Assembly: GCA_947366895.1 (NCBI GenBank)
Contig: CANBBP010000004.1
Location: 41,566 to 105,565, forward strand
From: an uncultured Clostridia bacterium
GTDB taxonomy: Bacteria; Bacillota; Clostridia; Christensenellales; UBA1242
DNA length: 64,000 bases
Direction: 5' to 3'
Position 1 is the first letter of the stretch. Each line of letters opens with the position of its first letter. This document shows positions 35,353 through 44,413 of this stretch, one piece after another. Position numbers and translations under genes: made by a program. A model generated the notes under the pieces. That model was given only the letters and a program-made list of their open reading frames with translations. It had not been told where the DNA came from and did not search any database.

Positions 35353-35518
35353 TTGCGACATCGCAAAAAAAATGATGTTCGCTTTCTACTCTTTTAATTA
35401 AATAAAAGTAGAAGTCTTATGAAATTAGTAGTAAGCACATATTCAATACTTTAAGTTGATTTGCAGTAAGGACTAACTGTATTAAAAACCTTTTTGTAGC
35501 GAACTCAATATTGAGTTC
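35353..35518 (+). other. Structured intergenic region with palindromes
   Basis: Holds TTGCGA-CA-TCGCAA (35353-35366), a TTCTAC/GTAGAA stem (35384-35413), and a perfect 18-base palindrome GAACTCAATATTGAGTTC (35501-35518). There is no reading frame of note in 35350-35599. It may be an operator/promoter region or a second-strand origin of the phage. Confidence 0.5.
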
Positions 35519-35599
35519 TATATTAAAAAATTAAATTATTAAATTAAATATTAAGTAAAAATTATTAAAGATTAAAAATATTAAGGAGAAATATTAAAA

Positions 35600-35959
35600 A
35601 TGGCATTTGTAAAACCAATTAGAGAAATAGGAATAGTTATTAGTAAAACACATAATGAAGCAAGAGAAGAAAGAGAAGATTTTAACGGAAATAAATACCC
35701 TGCAAGAGAAGAAGAACATATTGTTGAAGTAATAAGTTGTGATGAAGATGATTTAAATGAAGAAACAGGTATTTTTAATGGAACTCGTGCAAGTTATAAA
35801 GTAGATAAAGAAACATTTGATAAAGTTAAATTTGGTATGTTTGCAAAAGTTAAATATACTGCAAGTCAGTATGGAGAAAAACAAGTAAATGTTAAACCTG
35901 AAACTTTTGCATTATTAGAAAAAGCACCTTTTAATTTTGGTGCAAGAAATATTAAATAA
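35600..35959 (+). CDS. Candidate phage ssDNA-binding protein (gpV-like)
   Basis: 119 residues with SD AAGGAG. Beta-rich, with alternating charged and hydrophobic strands (EEHIVEVISCDEDDL; FGMFAKVKYTASQYGEKQVNV), size and position right for the OB-fold ssDNA-binding protein that coats plus strands in filamentous phages, immediately before the coat genes as in Ff gene V-VII-IX-VIII order. No motif proves it; assigned from gene order and composition. Confidence 0.5.
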   Translation: MAFVKPIREIGIVISKTHNEAREEREDFNGNKYPAREEEHIVEVISCDEDDLNEETGIFNGTRASYKVDKETFDKVKFGMFAKVKYTASQYGEKQVNVKPETFALLEKAPFNFGARNIK

Positions 35960-35970
35960 AGGAGAAAATT

Positions 35971-36138
35971 TTGGCAACGATTTTCAAAAATATAGGTTTA
36001 GTGCTTTTAGGAATTATAATTGCAGTTGGTGTTGCTAGCCTTGTAACTGCTATCGGTTGTGCAGTAAATGGAATTAGTTTTACTCAGCAAATAGTTCAAT
36101 GGGCTGGTGGAACTGCAAATATAACTCCTGCAATATAA
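35971..36138 (+). CDS. Tiny membrane protein, coat-protein candidate 1
   Basis: 55 residues from TTG 35971 with a strong GGAG 7 bases upstream (MATIFKNIGLVLLGII). One long TM (about 8-30), then a short amphipathic C-terminus (FTQQIVQWAGGTANITPAI). Size and single helix match filamentous-phage coat proteins. The Gly/Ala/Val-rich helix favours the major or a minor coat protein. Confidence 0.6.
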   Translation: MATIFKNIGLVLLGIIIAVGVASLVTAIGCAVNGISFTQQIVQWAGGTANITPAI

Positions 36139-36149
36139 AAAGGTAATGT

Positions 36150-36308
36150 ATGAAAAAGATAATAATTATAGCACTAATAGTTATATTAGTTGTCTTATTT
36201 GGAACATTCCCTTTATCACTTCTAGGCAAGTTATTTAATTGGATAAGCATAGGTTTTAATTGGCTTGCAGGTATATTAAATATATTTGGTTGGAATGGAA
36301 TAATTTAA
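36150..36308 (+). CDS. Tiny membrane protein, coat-protein candidate 2
   Basis: 52 residues from ATG 36150, AAAAAGG upstream. MKKIIIIALIVILVVLFGTF forms a TM or signal-like helix; the rest (FNWISIGFNWLAGILNIFGW) is a second Trp-rich amphipathic helix. Last gene before the terminator, the position of the major coat gene VIII in Ff phages. Confidence 0.6.
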   Translation: MKKIIIIALIVILVVLFGTFPLSLLGKLFNWISIGFNWLAGILNIFGWNGII

Positions 36309-36325
36309 GTATTTATAAAATTAAA

Positions 36326-36365
36326 AAGCACTAACTAGGAACTGCCCTATTTGGTGCTTTTTTTA
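36326..36365 (+). terminator. Terminator after the coat genes
   Basis: AAGCACTAACTAGG pairs with CCTATTTGGTGCTT (one mismatch, one G-U), followed by seven T. A terminator right after the coat genes is a regular filamentous-phage feature that keeps coat expression far above the downstream adsorption and assembly genes. Confidence 0.88.
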
Positions 36366-36386
36366 AAAGGAAAAAAGGAAAAATAA

Positions 36387-37676
36387 ATGGACAAATTATT
36401 TAGTGTTCTTTGGCGAATAGTTGGTGTTCTTTCTGTTTTAGTTATTACTGCATTTATTTGGTTATATTTCTTTGTCCCAAGGCCACAAACAATAAGCACT
36501 AATTATATTTCGGCTTTAACATTATATGATGATGAAGATACTCCATTGGAAGATGCAACTATTGTTTCTAATATAAATGTTTATAGAAACAAAGATAAAA
36601 CTAATAATAGTCAACAACTTTTTGAATGGTCTATGACTACTTATCAAGGAACTAACTATACAGAAAAAGCAACAAAAGGTATTCAAATTGTTGGAGATTA
36701 TAAAGCAACACCATATAGAAGTTATAGAACAGTAAAAGATACAAGGCTTTGGGGGCAATGGAAAAATTTTTATCTTTGGTATGATATAGGAATAGACAAT
36801 TTATATTCTTATGATATTAGTTATGATAAAGATAGTAATACAGGAACTGCTTATGCCTCCCCTACTGCTTTAAATAATAATAGTGTTTTTGTTGTTTCAG
36901 TTGGTAATGGCGAAGAAGCAAAACTTGCTCAATTAAGATTTAGAAAACAAGTATTAAATAGCAAGTATTATAGGCAAGAATGGTTTGGTTTTTATGATAA
37001 TTATCTTTCTAATTGGTCGGAATATAATCTTGTAAGTTTGAACTACACTATTGGCTCAATATATAAAACAATTTCTAGTTTAAATGAAGGAACATATTAT
37101 TTAACATTAGATTTGGCTGAATTTTTTGATGTATATATTGCTGATGATGATGGTCAATTCAATATTCAAACAACTGATACTCAATTCACTTATGTTACTT
37201 GCAAAGTATCAGTAAATGATGAAGGTATGACAACTAGAAATCAATCAATGTATGGTATGGTTGCTCAAAATGATGGCTCTATTTCTTTTGAATATGATGA
37301 AGAACAAAAGTTATATTGGCAAGCACATGAAAATATTACATTAGGAAGTAATGTATTAGAATCTCGCTATTCTGATTATTACAATGGAAATCTTTTATAT
37401 ATAACTAATGAAACAATATCAAAATATAAAGATTATAAAAATTTAAGAATACATTTGATTATTGATTTGTCTCAATTTGAAAATGTAATTGGTATAGATA
37501 GTTTTGGTCTTGATGGCTTGAATTATCACGACATAACAATTCTTGGAAATAAACAAGATTTTTATTTTATGTCAAATAGTTTAACAAATATAAAAGTCGG
37601 TAAAATTTATCACTCGCAAGAAGTAAAACCTATTGTTTATGATAATGCAAATATGAATATAGAGTTGGTGGCTTAA
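36387..37676 (+). CDS. Membrane-anchored phage virion protein candidate
   Basis: 429 residues, SD AAAAAGGA. An N-terminal TM (about 10-29) and a large beta-rich Asn/Tyr/Asp-rich exterior domain, no Cys-based or enzyme motif. In place of Ff gene III/VI between coat and Zot genes, so probably a minor virion-end protein. Stops 1 base before the next start; the two are probably translated together. Confidence 0.55.
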   Translation: MDKLFSVLWRIVGVLSVLVITAFIWLYFFVPRPQTISTNYISALTLYDDEDTPLEDATIVSNINVYRNKDKTNNSQQLFEWSMTTYQGTNYTEKATKGIQIVGDYKATPYRSYRTVKDTRLWGQWKNFYLWYDIGIDNLYSYDISYDKDSNTGTAYASPTALNNNSVFVVSVGNGEEAKLAQLRFRKQVLNSKYYRQEWFGFYDNYLSNWSEYNLVSLNYTIGSIYKTISSLNEGTYYLTLDLAEFFDVYIADDDGQFNIQTTDTQFTYVTCKVSVNDEGMTTRNQSMYGMVAQNDGSISFEYDEEQKLYWQAHENITLGSNVLESRYSDYYNGNLLYITNETISKYKDYKNLRIHLIIDLSQFENVIGIDSFGLDGLNYHDITILGNKQDFYFMSNSLTNIKVGKIYHSQEVKPIVYDNANMNIELVA

Positions 37677-37677
37677 T

Positions 37678-38223
37678 ATGGAAAGTATGAAAGTAAAAGA
37701 ATTTATTTTTTGGTTAATATGTTTAGTTGGTGCTGTCCTATGTTCATTTTGGGTTATTCAAACTTATACAGCAAGTAATGAAATATTAGGTAGTTTAAAT
37801 AGAACTTCTAGTAATCTTGTTTTTATTATTCAATGTAAAACTGCTGTTATGACACCAGATAAAGAAGTTCAAAATAAATATTCACTTAAAAAAGAATTTA
37901 TATCAGTATATCAAGTAGATAAAGATTTTAATGCAGATGAGAATGAATATGAGTTTGTATTAAATAAAACTTGCTTTGCAAGTTCTGAAATGGTTGCAGG
38001 TCGTGTAAATTGCAATTTAGAATTTACTTTTTTAGATACTGATGGCTCGGAGTTATTAACTGATACATTATATCTAACTATTAATTTTTATGATGGTAGT
38101 ACTGTTTTAGAAATGTTTACATTAGGTGGCGAAACTGCAAATGCTTATTGGTTAAGTTATTTTAATGCTAGGGGCTTTGATATGCGAGTATATAATTTAG
38201 GAGCAAAAAATGGACTTATCTAA
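37678..38223 (+). CDS. Membrane-anchored phage protein, unknown
   Basis: 181 residues. N-terminal TM (about 9-28, FWLICLVGAVLCSFWVIQTY) and a beta-rich exterior part with two to three Cys. Starts 1 base after the preceding stop and overlaps the next gene by 14 bases, so these three genes form one tightly packed virion-tip module. Confidence 0.55.
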   Translation: MESMKVKEFIFWLICLVGAVLCSFWVIQTYTASNEILGSLNRTSSNLVFIIQCKTAVMTPDKEVQNKYSLKKEFISVYQVDKDFNADENEYEFVLNKTCFASSEMVAGRVNCNLEFTFLDTDGSELLTDTLYLTINFYDGSTVLEMFTLGGETANAYWLSYFNARGFDMRVYNLGAKNGLI

Positions 38224-40522
38224 AAAAATTATAATTGCAATAGTCAGTGTTTGTGTTGTTGTAATTGCTGGTGTGTTTATTGGTGTAAATTGGAACTCTT
38301 TGAGTGTTTTATTTAGTGGCACAAAAATTTATACTTATGAACAAATAGAAGAAAGTTATGATAAAGGTTATAATGACGCAAATACAAACGAAAAACAATA
38401 TTTAGAACAATTAAATTATTTTAAAAAATTATACGAAGATAATAATTTAGAATTAGTTAATTGTAGAAATCAAATTGAAAATTTAACAAATTCAAATAAC
38501 AATTATAAAAGTCAAGTTGAAGATTTAACAGAACAAAAAACAAATTTAGAATATAGTATTTCAAGCTTAGAAAGTATTAAATTAGAAAATGAAGAAACAA
38601 TAAGAGAAAATAACAAAAATATTAGTTCTTTACAAGAAGAAGTTGAAAAATTAAAGAGTGATAATAATACTAATATTGAAAATATAACCAAATTACAAAA
38701 TCAAATATTAACATTACAATCTTTAAATGTTCAATTACAAAGAACTAATGAACTTAATATTTCAACAATTACGACATTAAATAATCAAGTTTCTTCATTA
38801 AATACTCAAATTAGTGATTTAACTTTTCAAATTCAAAATAACAATTCAAATACTTCTATTTTAAATAATAAAATTGCTGAACTTGAAAAATCTGTTGCAT
38901 ACTATGAACAATATATTGCGAATTTAGAAAATAGCGAACAAGTTGTTATTACTTTTGAATTTAATGGTAGTGTTTACAATATTCAAATAGTTAATAAAGG
39001 TTCAAATGTTAATGTTATATCTCCTACTTCAACAGAAAAAGTAATATTTAATTATTGGGAAATAAATGGCGAACAAATAGATTTATCTACTTATACTTTT
39101 AATTCTAATGTAAAAGTTGTAGCAAATATTACATTAAAAAATAGTGTACAATTTAATGCTAATGATAGTGTTGTAGATACTCAATATGTATTGAAAAATG
39201 CTAGTGCTTTATTACCTACTCCACCAATAAAAGATGGTTATGTATTTGAATGTTGGACTTTAAATGGTATTGATAGTGTTGATATTGAAAATTATAAAAT
39301 AACAGAAGATACTATTTTCTATGCTAAATTTACTAAATTACATAATGTAATATTTATGTATGAAAGTGAAGAACTTGATACTATAGAAGTAAAAAATGGC
39401 GAATATGCAACTGCACCATCAGTTGATAATACAAGTTATAAAGTATTTAATGGTTGGTTATTAAATGGTGTTAGTGTTGATATAAGTGAATATAAAGTAG
39501 TTGCTGATACGGTGTTTACTGCAAGTATTACATATTGCTATGATGTTACATTTATGGTAGATGATGAAGTATATAATACTCAAATTGTTGAAAAAGATAA
39601 ATATGCTTTATCTCCAACTAATCCTACAAAATCTGGTTATTTATTTAAAGGTTGGAGTTTAGACAAAAATACATTAGTTTCTGTTGCTTCTAATACAATC
39701 ACTTCTAATACTATATATTATTCCATTTTTGAAAAGGTAAAAACTCTTGTTTCAAAAGAATGGAATGGTCTTTCAAATTTTTCTGGTATGTATGTTTGGA
39801 CTGATGGAATAAATACCTATTATTCATCTGGTGAACAACAATATGTTTTAGATAAAGAAACATCAACTTGGAATATAATAATTTGGAATGTTTCTAATAT
39901 TAACGGAAGTTATGCATGGACTGATGGAAATAATAGTTATATAGCATCATCACATTATGATTCTAATTTAAGGAAAACTGTATATGATAATTATATTTTA
40001 GATAAAGAAACTTTAACTTGGAATGCTATATCTTGGAATAATATTCCAGATTTTAATCCTAATGATGTCTGGAAAGATAATGATAATATCTATTATAGTA
40101 ATGCACATAAATTTGATAAGAATACTTTAACTTGGTTATCTTTTTCAATTTCTTTCCCTGTTTCTAATTCTCAAGTTAGTATTTCCAACATAAGAACTAT
40201 TGATGGTTCTGCTTACTATTTTGCTACTCCTCAATGGGCAGTTTACAAATTTAATGGTAAGAGTTGGGATAAAACTTCTAGTTTTGGTCAATATTCTGAT
40301 GCTAAAAATCTTTGGTTTGATGGCGAAAATTATCATTTTTCATATTATAACTATGGCTTTAAAGATTATATTTTTAATACTGAAACTATGAAATGGACAT
40401 CTAATACTATATTATTTGATTTTGATGAAGATTATAGCCCTAGTCAATTTGGTAATTATATATGGACTGATGGTATAAATACCTATTATTCTAATTATTC
40501 TCATCAGTATATTTTGGTGTAA
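38210..40522 (+). CDS. Phage tip adhesin: TM, coiled coil, InlB-type repeats and beta-propeller
   Basis: 770 residues. N-terminal TM (about 5-27); long coiled coil (about 55-245, Leu/Asn/Glu heptads such as EDLTEQKTNLEYSISSLES); four InlB_B/Flg_new-type repeats (about 246-505; GYVFECWTLNG, YKVFNGWLLNG, GYLFKGWSLDK); then six blade-like repeats (506-770) with VWTDGINTYYS and LDKETxTW motifs. The first and last blades share WTDGINTYYS, as in a propeller closed by its own ends. A rod ending in a propeller suits host-receptor binding, the job of pIII in Ff phages. Long for such a phage. Confidence 0.72.
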   Translation: MDLSKKIIIAIVSVCVVVIAGVFIGVNWNSLSVLFSGTKIYTYEQIEESYDKGYNDANTNEKQYLEQLNYFKKLYEDNNLELVNCRNQIENLTNSNNNYKSQVEDLTEQKTNLEYSISSLESIKLENEETIRENNKNISSLQEEVEKLKSDNNTNIENITKLQNQILTLQSLNVQLQRTNELNISTITTLNNQVSSLNTQISDLTFQIQNNNSNTSILNNKIAELEKSVAYYEQYIANLENSEQVVITFEFNGSVYNIQIVNKGSNVNVISPTSTEKVIFNYWEINGEQIDLSTYTFNSNVKVVANITLKNSVQFNANDSVVDTQYVLKNASALLPTPPIKDGYVFECWTLNGIDSVDIENYKITEDTIFYAKFTKLHNVIFMYESEELDTIEVKNGEYATAPSVDNTSYKVFNGWLLNGVSVDISEYKVVADTVFTASITYCYDVTFMVDDEVYNTQIVEKDKYALSPTNPTKSGYLFKGWSLDKNTLVSVASNTITSNTIYYSIFEKVKTLVSKEWNGLSNFSGMYVWTDGINTYYSSGEQQYVLDKETSTWNIIIWNVSNINGSYAWTDGNNSYIASSHYDSNLRKTVYDNYILDKETLTWNAISWNNIPDFNPNDVWKDNDNIYYSNAHKFDKNTLTWLSFSISFPVSNSQVSISNIRTIDGSAYYFATPQWAVYKFNGKSWDKTSSFGQYSDAKNLWFDGENYHFSYYNYGFKDYIFNTETMKWTSNTILFDFDEDYSPSQFGNYIWTDGINTYYSNYSHQYILV

Positions 40523-40524
40523 TT

Positions 40525-41349
40525 TTGTCCATATATATAATTTTTGCACCACCAGGAGAAGGTAAAACTTGTTTTCTTGCACATTGTTTAAATACTGCAA
40601 TGTATGATAGGCAAAGAAATAAGGCTATGCAAATGGAGTTAGTGGCCAAACAACAAAATGGTTTTAAGAATATTAAAACTATACCACAACATTGTGTAAG
40701 TGCTAATTTTGATTTAATTGGTAAAAAGTTTGGCTACTCTCCTAGATATTCTAGGAAGATTAACCCTTATAGATTAGGTTTTGAAAATAAGTATATTAAA
40801 ACACATTATAACCTACCTTATGAAATTATTGGTATTACGGAAGCACAAAAATATCTTAATAGTAGAATGTCTTTATACTTCCCTGATTGGCAGTCAAGAT
40901 GGTATGAACAGCATAGACATAATAATTTAGATATATATTTAGATACTCAAAGACCTATGCTTATAGATGCTAATATTCGTGAACTTGCTGAATTTATAGA
41001 AATAGTAAAACTTACTATTGATTATGATAATTTTGGTAAACCTTGCCGTTTAACTTGGCAAATTAGAAGAATTAAAAATAGTAATTTATTTGATAAATAT
41101 ATGTCTAGTGGCAGACAGGACAAGTCCTGTTATGATGAAGAAACAGTTGTTGCTAATTATAATGTATTTGCCTTATATGATAGTCAAAGTTGTAAACCAA
41201 AGTTTTATGAAGGTCATTTTGAAGAAGATATAGATTATCAAGAATGTGAACCACCAGAAGAAACTATGAAAGGTTATATAAAATACTTGGAAGAAAACGA
41301 TGATGAATTGCCAAAAGGCTTTTACCAAAAAAGGAGTTTAGTTGCATAA
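40525..41349 (+). CDS. Zot/pI-like phage assembly ATPase
   Basis: 274 residues from TTG 40525, 2 bases after the adhesin stop. Starts almost at once with the Walker A motif FAPPGEGKTC (residues 7-16), and has the Zot-family pattern LDTQRPMLIDANIRELAEFIEIV in the middle. This family drives extrusion of filamentous phages through the envelope. No obvious C-terminal TM follows, unlike Ff pI; monoderm-host versions may differ. This gene and Rep together identify the element. Confidence 0.9.
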   Translation: MSIYIIFAPPGEGKTCFLAHCLNTAMYDRQRNKAMQMELVAKQQNGFKNIKTIPQHCVSANFDLIGKKFGYSPRYSRKINPYRLGFENKYIKTHYNLPYEIIGITEAQKYLNSRMSLYFPDWQSRWYEQHRHNNLDIYLDTQRPMLIDANIRELAEFIEIVKLTIDYDNFGKPCRLTWQIRRIKNSNLFDKYMSSGRQDKSCYDEETVVANYNVFALYDSQSCKPKFYEGHFEEDIDYQECEPPEETMKGYIKYLEENDDELPKGFYQKRSLVA

Positions 41350-41726
41350 TGAATTTTAATAAAAATGATTTAATAGATAGTGTTTTGAAACATTATTATT
41401 TAACTTTTGAAAATACATTAGATACTGCTGACTATGTTCCTGAAAAATTTAATTCAAAGATACATAAATATATTTTTAAAAATATGAAAAAGTCTTTTAA
41501 AAAAATTGATAAAGAAGATAGAGTTTATCAAAAGAAAGTTAAAAAAGAATTAAGATTAGAAAAACGATTAGATATAAAGGAAAAAAGAAAACAAAAACGA
41601 TTTAGAAGAAAAGAAAAAATTAAATCTTTCTTTCTAAAAGTTAAACAATTATTTTTCACTTTTATAAAAAAATTGTTTAAGCGAAAAGAAAGAACTAACA
41701 AGCAGTCTAACAAGAAAAAACCTTAG
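41349..41726 (+). CDS. Basic phage protein, unknown
   Basis: 125 residues, overlapping the Zot stop by one base (TAATG). The C-terminal two thirds are very rich in Lys and Arg (KKELRLEKRLDIKEKRKQK), with one hydrophobic stretch FFTFIKKLF. Could bind DNA or membrane. No family recognised. Confidence 0.55.
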   Translation: MNFNKNDLIDSVLKHYYLTFENTLDTADYVPEKFNSKIHKYIFKNMKKSFKKIDKEDRVYQKKVKKELRLEKRLDIKEKRKQKRFRRKEKIKSFFLKVKQLFFTFIKKLFKRKERTNKQSNKKKP

Positions 41727-41749
41727 TTTTTTCGCCTTAATAAAAATAT

Positions 41750-42077
41750 CAGTAGCCGAATTAGTAATACAACTAAAAAGGTTACTGAAATTAAAGGTTA
41801 ATGTGTGTATTGTGGGTAACTCCATTTTTGCTTACTTGCTTGGAGTTATCCATAATTCCACAAGACTTAACTATATTTGCACAGACTACTCTATCTTGAT
41901 GGCTGTGTAAATGTAGTTTAGTCGCTTAACCAAACGCAAAATATATAATTAAAATTACCTATAAAGGCTATCTTGATGGACTAAAATAGGTAAATTAAAC
42001 AAGTATTACAACATATTCGCACAAGGTCGTGGCTTGTCCCGACCTGTGCGAGTGTTTACTCGACAATAGTAACACTC
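41750..42077 (+). other. Hairpin-rich phage intergenic region, candidate replication origin/packaging signal
   Basis: Six consecutive hairpins with no reading frame: A 41750-41757/41780-41787; B 41814-41824/41841-41851 (11 bp, one G-U); C 41864-41884/41903-41923 (21-base arms, one mismatch, two G-U); D 41953-41962/41986-41996; E 42017-42029/42040-42051 (12 bp GC-rich, one bulge); F 42050-42060/42068-42077. The loops of C and D both carry CTATCTTGATGG (41891-41902, 41968-41979). Lies between the morphogenesis and replication modules, exactly where filamentous phages keep both origins and the packaging signal. Confidence 0.78.
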
Positions 42078-42112
42078 AAAGGAAAATATTTTATTTTAAG
42101 GAATAAATAAAA

Positions 42113-42811
42113 ATGAATTTTCATTTGTTATTTGAACAAAGTGGAACTTTTAAAAATGTTCTTAAAAGTTATGGTTTTACTGCTTATGACTATGATATTT
42201 TAAATGAATATTTTCAAACTGATTTTCAGATTGATTTATTCCAGGAGATTGAAAACGAATACAATAACTTAATAAATGGAACTAATATTAAAACTATTTT
42301 TACTAATATGACTACTGAAAATGATTTTGTAATTGCTTTCTTCCCCTGCACCTATTTTTGTGATAGTAATCAATTACAATTTAGATTATGGAATGCTGGA
42401 AAGAAATTAGATTATGATAAAAAAGCAGTTGAAAGACTTATTAAAAGAAATAATGAAAGGTCCAGGTATTTTGATTTATATTTAAAATTTTGTTTTATTT
42501 GCAAAAATAAAGGAATAAAAACAATCATTGAAAATCCTGCAAGTTCCGGAAACAAGAATTATTTAATAATGTTCTCTCCTATTGAATTATCTTTTTATGA
42601 AAAAGACAGGTCATTATTTGGAGATAACTTTAAAAAAGCAACTAATTATTTTGCTATAAATTTTGATATGCAAGAAAACTTTATTTTATATGATAAAAAT
42701 TACTATGTTAAAAACATACAAAAAGATTTTCATTCAATGCAAACTAGAAGCAAAATAAATAGTTTATATGCACAGAATTTTTATAAAAGATTTTTAGAAA
42801 ATAAAGTTTAA
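42113..42811 (+). CDS. C5-cytosine-type DNA methyltransferase-like phage protein
   Basis: 232 residues. LFEQSGTFKNVLKSYG matches SAM-binding motif I, AYDYDILN motif II, FFPCTYF the catalytic Pro-Cys motif IV, and IIENPASSGNK the motif VI (ENV/ENP). SLFGDNFKKATNYF and the R-S-K-I-N-x-LYA tail resemble compact phage methylases of the Dcm-related type. Probably protects the double-stranded replicative form from host restriction. Target sequence unknown. Confidence 0.75.
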   Translation: MNFHLLFEQSGTFKNVLKSYGFTAYDYDILNEYFQTDFQIDLFQEIENEYNNLINGTNIKTIFTNMTTENDFVIAFFPCTYFCDSNQLQFRLWNAGKKLDYDKKAVERLIKRNNERSRYFDLYLKFCFICKNKGIKTIIENPASSGNKNYLIMFSPIELSFYEKDRSLFGDNFKKATNYFAINFDMQENFILYDKNYYVKNIQKDFHSMQTRSKINSLYAQNFYKRFLENKV

Positions 42812-42826
42812 TTGGAGATAAAATTT

Positions 42827-43105
42827 ATGTCTATATTTGATAAAAGAAAATTAAAAAATAAAGATAAAGTTAATAATTTAAAAGAAGATTTTAAACATAA
42901 AAAAATTGATATTAAAGATATACCAAAAGATATATTAGTAGAATTATTTATAAATGCAGTTGCAAAAATTGATTATTTAGAAAATGTTAAACCTTATGTT
43001 TCTGATGAAAGAGATATTAAAGATTTAGTATGTGATAAACGATTTATAATTGAAGATTTGTTCAAAGAATTAGAAGAAGATATAAAATTAGGTATTTATA
43101 AATAA
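42827..43105 (+). CDS. Small acidic/basic phage protein, unknown
   Basis: 92 residues from ATG 42827, selected because TTGGAGATAAAA lies just upstream, a site shared with the next two genes. Lys/Asp-rich helical protein (KRKLKNKDKVNNLKEDFKHKK). No family recognised. Confidence 0.55.
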   Translation: MSIFDKRKLKNKDKVNNLKEDFKHKKIDIKDIPKDILVELFINAVAKIDYLENVKPYVSDERDIKDLVCDKRFIIEDLFKELEEDIKLGIYK

Positions 43106-43119
43106 TTGGAGATAAAATA

Positions 43120-43344
43120 ATGAGTTGGGAATTTGGAGATATTGAAATTGTAGTTAAATATAAAGATTATGAAGCAAAATATTATAAAGATTATTTTTTA
43201 GAAGTTGATGATGAAGCAACTTTTTATAATTTAGAAATCTATAAAGATAAAAAATGTTTAAGGCATGCAACATTTGATAAAGAACTTACTGAAAGTTATA
43301 TATTAGAGTATTTAAAATCTTATGTAGATGAAATAGAAAAATGA
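43120..43344 (+). CDS. Small phage protein, unknown
   Basis: 74 residues behind the same TTGGAGATAAAA site. Beta-rich, very Tyr/Lys/Glu-rich (IEIVVKYKDYEAKYYKDYF). Stop is TGA. No family recognised. Confidence 0.55.
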   Translation: MSWEFGDIEIVVKYKDYEAKYYKDYFLEVDDEATFYNLEIYKDKKCLRHATFDKELTESYILEYLKSYVDEIEK

Positions 43345-43381
43345 ATTAAATTTAAAAAATTATAAGTATTGGAGATAAAAA

Positions 43382-44413
43382 ATGAATGAGCAAAATTCAC
43401 TTACTTATAATTTATATTCTACTGAAAGAATTTTTAGGAATGAAACAATGTTTTCTTTCTACTTTCAGAAGAATAAAAAAGTTATAAAAAAGTTTTCTCC
43501 GATTGATATAAACGGAGAACGATTTAAGTTAAATCTTCTTACAGGAGAAATAAGCGAATATAAGAAAAAAGATATTTTAAATAGTTATGGTGCAAGTTTA
43601 AGAAGAACAGTTATTTTAATGAATATGTTACTTGCAATGAATGACTTTGATTGGTTTTGGACTTTGACTTTTGATAAAGAAAAAATAGATAGAACTAACG
43701 ATAAAGCAGTCTTTGATTGTTATAAAAAATACATAGATAACATTAAAGCAAAATACCCTAGTTTTAAATATATGACTTTCCCGGAAAGACACGAAGATGG
43801 TTGTTTTCATTTTCATTTACTTACAGCAGGTTTAACACCTAAACAAATGGGTTTAGTTAATAGTGGTAAAGTTTGTTGTCATTGGGCAAAGAAAAAAGAT
43901 AAGTCTGGAATACTTAAAGATATAAAATTTTGCTCTCGTGAGTATTTTGAGAAAACAAAACACTTACATATTTTAAAAGAAACCGATGGCGAAACTATTT
44001 TTAATGTAACTACTTTTGCTTATGGCTTTACTACTGTTAGTAGAATTGTAAGTCGTGAAAGGTGTAATAGTTATGTTAAAAAGTATGTAGAGAAAGCATT
44101 AGGCTCAACAGAAGTATTTAAGAAAAGGTTTTATTATAGTTCTAACTTAAATGTTCCTTATCAAGTTAAAAAACTTATTGGTGCTGATTTTTCTGAAACA
44201 CCTGTAATTGAAGATTTAGAGTTAATAAAAAATAACCCTTTAATTGTTTGTGCAAAAGGGGTTTATATGAATGAAGATTATAATGTCCTTCAAGTTAAAA
44301 TTGATAATGAAACAAAACAACAAATTGAGAAAGGTTTAATACCTTTATCAAACGAAGAATATTTAAACTTCTTAAAAGGTTTAGGTAATACCTATGAACA
44401 AGCAAAAATTTAA
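43382..44413 (+). CDS. HUH rolling-circle replication initiator (G2P/Rep type)
   Basis: 343 residues with TTGGAGATAAAA before ATG. Motif 1 FWTLTF (residues 92-97), motif 2 CFHFHLL with the HxH metal ligands His143 and His145, and motif 3 YVKKYVEKAL with candidate catalytic Tyr231 and Tyr235 (two-Tyr arrangement, as in phage-type Rep). It nicks the plus strand at the origin and stays covalently attached to start rolling-circle synthesis. The origin candidate lies about 1.3 kb upstream. Confidence 0.92.
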   Translation: MNEQNSLTYNLYSTERIFRNETMFSFYFQKNKKVIKKFSPIDINGERFKLNLLTGEISEYKKKDILNSYGASLRRTVILMNMLLAMNDFDWFWTLTFDKEKIDRTNDKAVFDCYKKYIDNIKAKYPSFKYMTFPERHEDGCFHFHLLTAGLTPKQMGLVNSGKVCCHWAKKKDKSGILKDIKFCSREYFEKTKHLHILKETDGETIFNVTTFAYGFTTVSRIVSRERCNSYVKKYVEKALGSTEVFKKRFYYSSNLNVPYQVKKLIGADFSETPVIEDLELIKNNPLIVCAKGVYMNEDYNVLQVKIDNETKQQIEKGLIPLSNEEYLNFLKGLGNTYEQAKI

